Of a stretch of 64,000 bases of DNA, positions 58,130 through 64,000 are shown piece after piece. The notes below the pieces were generated by a model. The model was not told the DNA's origin and searched no databases. It saw only the letters and a program-made list of their open reading frames with translations. How positions within the stretch are numbered: the stretch's first letter is position 1; every line of letters begins with the position of its first letter. A program made the translations under genes and the position numbers. The stretch is from Latrodectus hesperus (lineage: Eukaryota > Arthropoda > Arachnida > Araneae > Theridiidae), in assembly GCA_037975125.1 (NCBI GenBank), contig CM075857.1:69271899-69335898 (forward strand), written 5' to 3'.

Positions 58130-61100
58130 CACTAATAAAGATTGCTTTCTAAAGTAATTCAGAAACATTAAGTAAAATTTGTTTTGATATTTTTAAAATG
58201 TTTTGAAGAAAACTCAGTCTAGATAGATTTCCTAGATAGATTTTATCTTTCCAAAAAAAATTTTTTTCTTATGCTTCCTCCAAAGAAATATATAAAAAAA
58301 ATAAATAACATATGTGAAGGTTAATATTATATTTTGGAATAAAAGATGTTTTATTAATTAGCGTATAAAAGAAGAAATCAAAAAATGTATATAAATAATT
58401 GTTTTCTTTTAAAATATTTCTATATAAAATATCACCACTTTGAGAAAACAGCATTCTAATTAATATACAAAAGCGAAAGTCAAGAAATGAATATAAAATC
58501 ATAATTATTTTTTTGCAATATATGTCTAAATTTGTCCGGAAACATTTACATTTATGACGCCTTTTTTTGATCATTAACTTCAAAAATGCAAAAATAAAAC
58601 TTTCAAATTTATATGTGACGTCTTAGAAAGTATACTTTGATAATAGTTTGAATATTAATATCAGCAAAATGTGAAGTCATTATGTCTGACTTTTGTAAAT
58701 ATATTTTGTAATATATACTTGACAGACTAATCTTACAGCATATTCCGGTAATGTTTGATACATTATTCATTTGATAACATTTATCAGTCCTTTTTTAGGA
58801 ACGCTTAAATATTTTTAATACCCAACCATTAAAAATCTTAAACATAAGCATATTCATTTTTCTTATTTCATTTTTTATATACAATGATAATAAAATTAAA
58901 AAATAAGTAAATTTAAGAAGTTTCGTACATTTTTATTTCTTATTATATGGCAACTTGAAATTAAGTGAAAACATATTATATGTAACAGTAAATCATAACG
59001 AATATAAGAAACTTTAAAAGCATTAAGTTAAATGTTCTTAGATATTATATATTTTAAACTTTTTTATTTAGAATTTTAAAACAATGAATTTTAATCAACA
59101 ATGAAAACTTTCGGGATTTCTTACGTAAGTTAAGCTACATTTCGTAGTTATGAGTAAAAAAATCTCTGCTTTCATAACATTTATGATCATTATTTTGTTT
59201 CATTTTCATAATTCCAGTTCTTTACTGTAAAGCTGGTTTATATTCATATAATGTTTGTGCACATATCGAATATATATATATTGATGGGCAGATAGATGAC
59301 CAATACATAAAATGTGTTATAAATAATTCTATTATTGTGTTCTTTTCTTATAATTGCCTGTAAATGCTTGATTTATTTAGAACTTTTAATATTATAAAAT
59401 ATTTAAAAATATATATTGAATGTTTGACTTTAGATTTGCTCTTATTCATGAGAAAAATATATATCTTTCAATACTGTACTTTCTAGTGGACAGCCAAACA
59501 GTTGAAAGCTGATATAATGCTATTTTTATTATTAACCAGGTATTTGTTATCCAGGAAGACAATTATCCAGGCTTCATAAATGCAAAAAGACAGTCAATAA
59601 ACGAAATAAGTATAAAATAACGCACTGCATAACATAGTCACGTAATTAATTCGTTATCGCTTATTGTGTGTTAAATTACTCTCCTTCCTTGAAATTGAAT
59701 AAATAACTCATTAAATGTACATGAGTTTCTAATTGGGCATTCCTAAGTATTAATACATATTCAGAGCAACTGGTATTGTGGATAAATGAGGATAATTTTT
59801 CATTAACTAAAACAATCAATATCTGTACATTTTGATATTAGAAAATTGGAAAACTATACTTTAAATAAGAAATCATAATTAACTCCTAGTTACTTTTTAC
59901 TCCGTTTTCTGCTTTAGTTATAATTTTGATCATTTTTAAGTTTAAAACATAATGTACAGAAGTTGTATGTCAGATTTTTCTGACTAAATTAATCTTTTCA
60001 TTTAAGAATTAAATTGAAAAAAATTACATTTCCATATTATAATTTTCTTTTTGAAAATCTTAAAAGCTATTGAGAAAACTAATATGAAAATTTGGGACAT
60101 AGATATTCATTTCTCATTATTCCCCGTAAATTTAATAATTTCTTGAAACAATATAATCGTTCATGCAAGCATGTCATTACAAAATAACTATTATTTTCAT
60201 AATTTAATTGATCATTCTTTAATTGAATAATAATTTAGATAATTTATATTTTAACCAAATTACAATGTGTCTAATTCATCATTTGAACATAAATGAGGAA
60301 TGTTAATAAATTTATCACTATATTTATGGAGTTTGATCTTATACTGACGAAAACATTCGCCAGTCAAAATTCTATTCGAAAACTATTCTCAAGTTGAAAA
60401 ATTATTAACTAGTTGGAAGTCTTCATTTAGAGTTTAATTTATTCCCCAACTGTGTTGTTCTCAATCCGTGAATCTTGAATCCTATAAAACTATCAATTAC
60501 AAATTTATTTTTTTTTTTTGAAATTATTGTTTTTAACTTTGTTACATAAATTTCATTGGTAGTTATACTATAGAAAATTAAATATGGAAAGCTAATTATT
60601 GAAAGTTTGATTTCTAACTATTTAAATCTTTTTTTTTTCAAAAAAAAGGAAATATTTTGTAAGTAAAGGGTTTGAGTTCCTAAAATTCAGAAATTTAGGA
60701 TTTTTTTACTATTTACCTGGAAAAGTGTACTCGTTAATGAAAAATACGATAAAAACAAACCAATTGAACACTGCTCAAAATTGTTTATTTTGGATATAAT
60801 TTTGAAATTTCTGTTTACCAAATAAGACGAGAAACTGCTTTATATTTTTGAAAAGAAAAGATGTAACAAGATTTTAATAATTTTCTTCTTTGTAAAATAA
60901 GGCTGAAGTACTATAACCATTAGAACTGCCACATTTCTATGGTATTTTCAGTACATTTTTGATAAAATGAATTGTTAAAACACTAAAAAGTATATTTAAT
61001 GTTAATGAAAAATTCTGATGATAAAGATCTCAGCATTATGTAATATATTGACTAAAAAGAAAATATAACTTATATAAAAAGATTTGCAGAAAATCAAGAA

Positions 61101-63781
61101 CATACAGATTCTTAAGGTATGTCATTGTGATTATTTTATGGTTTGTCAAAAAAAATTAATAGTTAAGTTCCTGAATTACATACGGGCACTAGAACCCGTA
61201 TATAATTAAAGTTTTAATGAAAATAGTCTTTTAAAAATTTTACGAAAATACAGTCTTTTATTAATGTAACAAAATGAAATTACAAAAGAAGATCACATAA
61301 GAAAGAAAAACTATAGATGGTTTCTAATGTAATTATGATGCGATAGACAGTAGAAAAAGCAAAATAGAATTAAATCTATGAATTACTTTGTAATCCTAAA
61401 CAGGTAAATAATAATAATTAATTCTAAGCATATACTGATTGAAACTAACATGTACATGGAAAATATTTCATAAATGAACAAATATAGTGATTTTTCGTGA
61501 AATTATTTCTGTTATTAAGAAAAATGAAACTTTAACTTAAAATTAATTAGCGAAAGGAAACCAAAATAAGTTAACAAATGTAAATTACATGAATGCCACG
61601 ATTATTTCTCTAATCTTTCTATCATTTATGAAATTAAAATTTTCAATATATGATTCATTTGACAGAGTGAAAAGCCCATATATATGACAAAAATTTCACT
61701 CTCATATATTTTTGCCCCATTCAAAAAACACAAGTAATTTTTTATGATTCATTATATGTGTGCAATTTGTAATAAATTGAAAATAACTTTTATAGAAAGA
61801 GAAAGAAGGAAGTATTTCTTAAGCAAAAAAAAATCTATAAATGAAACACAAATTAATTTGTAAATTATTGTCTTAAATTACTGAAGTTAGAAAAAATAGA
61901 AAACGCCCTATTTTAAATTTGAAATGGTCTTAAAACTGAAAGTGCATAAAACATGAATAAAAATGTAACAGTGGTTGAAAAATCTTAACTAACAGTTCAG
62001 TTACATAGAGTACATTTCATTCTAAAAAATGTACATGTTTATTCTTCTGGAAAACTAAGTTTCACAACATGGAAATGATTTCAAGATTACAAAGAAAGGG
62101 AATCACTCAATTGAATAAATGCTTAATGAATCTGCAAATCAAAGCATCTGCATAAAATGCCGAATAAATCTTGATGCTCTTTTTCTTATAAAAGTAATGA
62201 TTCTAATTTTTTTATATTCAGCAAAATTAACAATAAACGACGTATTATTTTAAGCTGATGTTTTTATAATCTGCATGCATGGTATTCAGTTTGAATAAAT
62301 TTTTTCCTTGTTAAAAATATATACTTAAAAGCTTCAGAAAATAGGAAACTTTCTTTTCCAAATAAACCCTTTGCTAGATTTAAAAGCTGAAATTTTTGTA
62401 ATTTTTTCACTGTCTGAAAGGTTTTTAATTTTCTTAATTAACTTATTCATGTATAAATAGTTAGCCTAAAAAGCAATTGGTTATAAGTTTATTTAAAAAT
62501 GTGAATATCAAGTGCCATTTTGTTTTATCAACGATTAAATCTTCATTAGGACTTCTTAAATATTTTATTATTCGATGCAAACTTAGCAATTTGAATTTTT
62601 CTCGAATATTACAAGAAAATTTCTAATTTTATTGAAGTAAAATTATATCCCAGCAATATTCTTTGTTCAATTTAATATGTTGAATTATTTTGCGAATTTT
62701 CAAAATTAATTTATTTTTAAATATTAAGTACACTGTATTCTACATAAGTATACCATATCTATATATTCCAGATAATATCTCAATATAAAGATAAAAAATA
62801 TTACATAGTACACAATTTTCAAATGTGTCAGGGAACTTCAAAATTATAAGATTATTTTTAAAACTAAGTATATTGTTGACGGAACTCTTAAAGTAATTAA
62901 TCTTATGTTTATTCCATAATGTCTATAAAAGAGAAAGTCTTGTATACGCTTATTTTTTACGAAAAAAGCACATGAGGTTGTTTTGTAATCAAAATTACAC
63001 ACTTAAAAGAAAAGAAAATTCTAATTATTCAGAAATGTCCAAAGAGAGATTCGTTTTCCGAAAAATCAATAATCTTGAACAAATGGGAATTTAACTGCTT
63101 TTTACCGAAATTTTTTATATAAATAACAAACATTATTAATAGATTTTCGAATAATGTAAAAATTAGAAAAAATAATGCATAATTTTCCCTTTTATCTTTA
63201 AAATATTTTTGGTATTATATGAAAGTTTTAATTGCCTAAGAGAATACAATCCTAAAAACACAATGGAAACGACAAATGCTTAATAAAGTTTCACATTGAG
63301 AATTCTTTAATTATATATTTCACATCATTTCGTCTTCCCATTCATACAGGATGACAAATTGCTGATTTCGGAAAACATAACAACTATGAAATGAATCGCA
63401 GATAAGAGCAGATAATAAAGAACTCTTGTGATATTGGTTCTAAAAATTATGGTAGACTGTGAAAATCGGAATTTAATATAAGTATGTGGCATATTTTATT
63501 TTATAGTAAAAGGATATAGAGCTCACTTTTTTAAAGCTGTTTTTTCTGTGAATAATTAAGAAAGGTTTTAAAAGAGTTCATTAATAGCAAAGTACTTATG
63601 TTTCAGAAAATAAAGTTTAATTTGACAAAGCAATTAAATCATTTAAGTAATCCATTGCATTTAATTCAATTTATTCTTTCATTTTTCTACTATTTAGTGC
63701 ACAATAGTTTATATATTTAAGGAGGATTTACTCAAAGTAAAGTATGTGAGGTTTATTAATATTTCTAAAACTAAACATAAC

Positions 63782-64000
63782 TATGCGGCATGACAGCCCA
63801 TGTGGGCCAAGACCTACAGTACCCATCACCGTTTTCCGGGAAATGGTCCTGAGGGGGGGCAAATCATATATCTCGATTAAATGGTCAGCCATATCCGAAT
63901 TCCCCAGAGTTTAGTTCCCAAGCATGCTTGGTACTCAGTTTATCGATCCACTGAAGACATGAAAGACTGAGTAAACATTGCACAGTGCGTGTATCGAACT
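63782..64000 (-). repeat. Spider-type SINE, cut by the window end
   Basis: On the minus strand from the window edge it begins AGTTCGATACACGCACTGTG (a B-box-like start), then CAGTCTTTCATGTCTTCAGT, GAGTACCAAGCATGCTTGGG, ATTTCCCGGAAAACGGTGAT and GGTCTTGGCCCACATGGGCT. The wording matches a repeat I recognise as common in orb-weaver-type genomes (from memory). The promoter head must lie beyond 64000. It is much GC-richer than the adjacent DNA. Confidence 0.75.

Larger units (their letters stand above)
56761..63781. other. AT-rich DNA, no gene seen
   Basis: Seven kilobases with only the 19-bp direct repeats (57863) and the hairpin at 58078. An open frame at 58269-58583 on the minus strand is low-complexity K/I/L/F/Y-rich and is probably chance. 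Confidence 0.5.

Noticed and set aside
58269..58583. 104-codon minus-strand open frame
   Set aside because: Composition is low-complexity K/I/L/F/Y typical of chance frames in AT-rich DNA; no motif, and no splice-supported neighbours.

Overview
This is a eukaryotic, non-coding-rich stretch of an AT-rich arthropod genome, most likely an arachnid and probably a spider. That assignment is an inference from a Beaten-path-type immunoglobulin gene with multi-kilobase introns, tRNA-derived SINE copies with spider-like tails, jockey-like LINE debris, Tc1/mariner debris and long AT-dinucleotide arrays. No bacterial-style gene organisation is present, and there is a 500-base assembly gap of N at 27076-27575.

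The one gene that can be supported is on the minus strand between 23481 and 6464. Five coding exons (23454-23481, 18996-19213, 12361-12496, 10884-11011, 6464-6769) join with matching phases (1, 0, 1, 0) and GT/AG borders. They give a 271-residue secreted protein: a signal peptide, a V-type Ig domain with the beat family signature, a second Ig domain, and a hydrophobic C-terminal tail resembling a GPI-attachment signal. In insects, Beat proteins bind Side-family proteins during axon guidance and synaptic matching; the same role here is inferred. The four introns (about 4.2, 6.5, 1.3 and 4.1 kb) hold transposon remains, AT arrays and a small minisatellite.

Region by region: 1-6.4 kb is the AT-rich 3' flank of the gene with two tRNA-derived SINEs. 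6.4-23.5 kb is the beat-like gene; intron 2 holds a complete but dead mariner with TA duplication and 30-bp terminal inverted repeats, and intron 1 holds a decayed Tc1 transposase. 24.1-25.4 kb is a minus-strand jockey-like LINE fragment just upstream of the gene. 28.4-29.5 kb carries two tRNA-SINE-like copies. 29.5-38 kb is AT-rich and nearly featureless. 38-41 kb has a SINE, a diverged direct duplication and two weak tRNA-like fragments. 42.9-44.2 kb is a dead Tc1 element with recognisable ends. 46.5-47.1 kb is a mariner C-terminal remnant of a second kind. 52.3 kb is a LINE 3' end. 63.8-64.0 kb is a SINE cut by the window edge. The rest is AT-rich DNA with no supported gene.

I did not find a convincing new biological system. 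The most valuable content is the intact, previously split beat-like gene model, including its 28-nucleotide coding first exon, and the well-bounded transposon fossils. All gene identities come from recognising family motifs by eye, with no database search.
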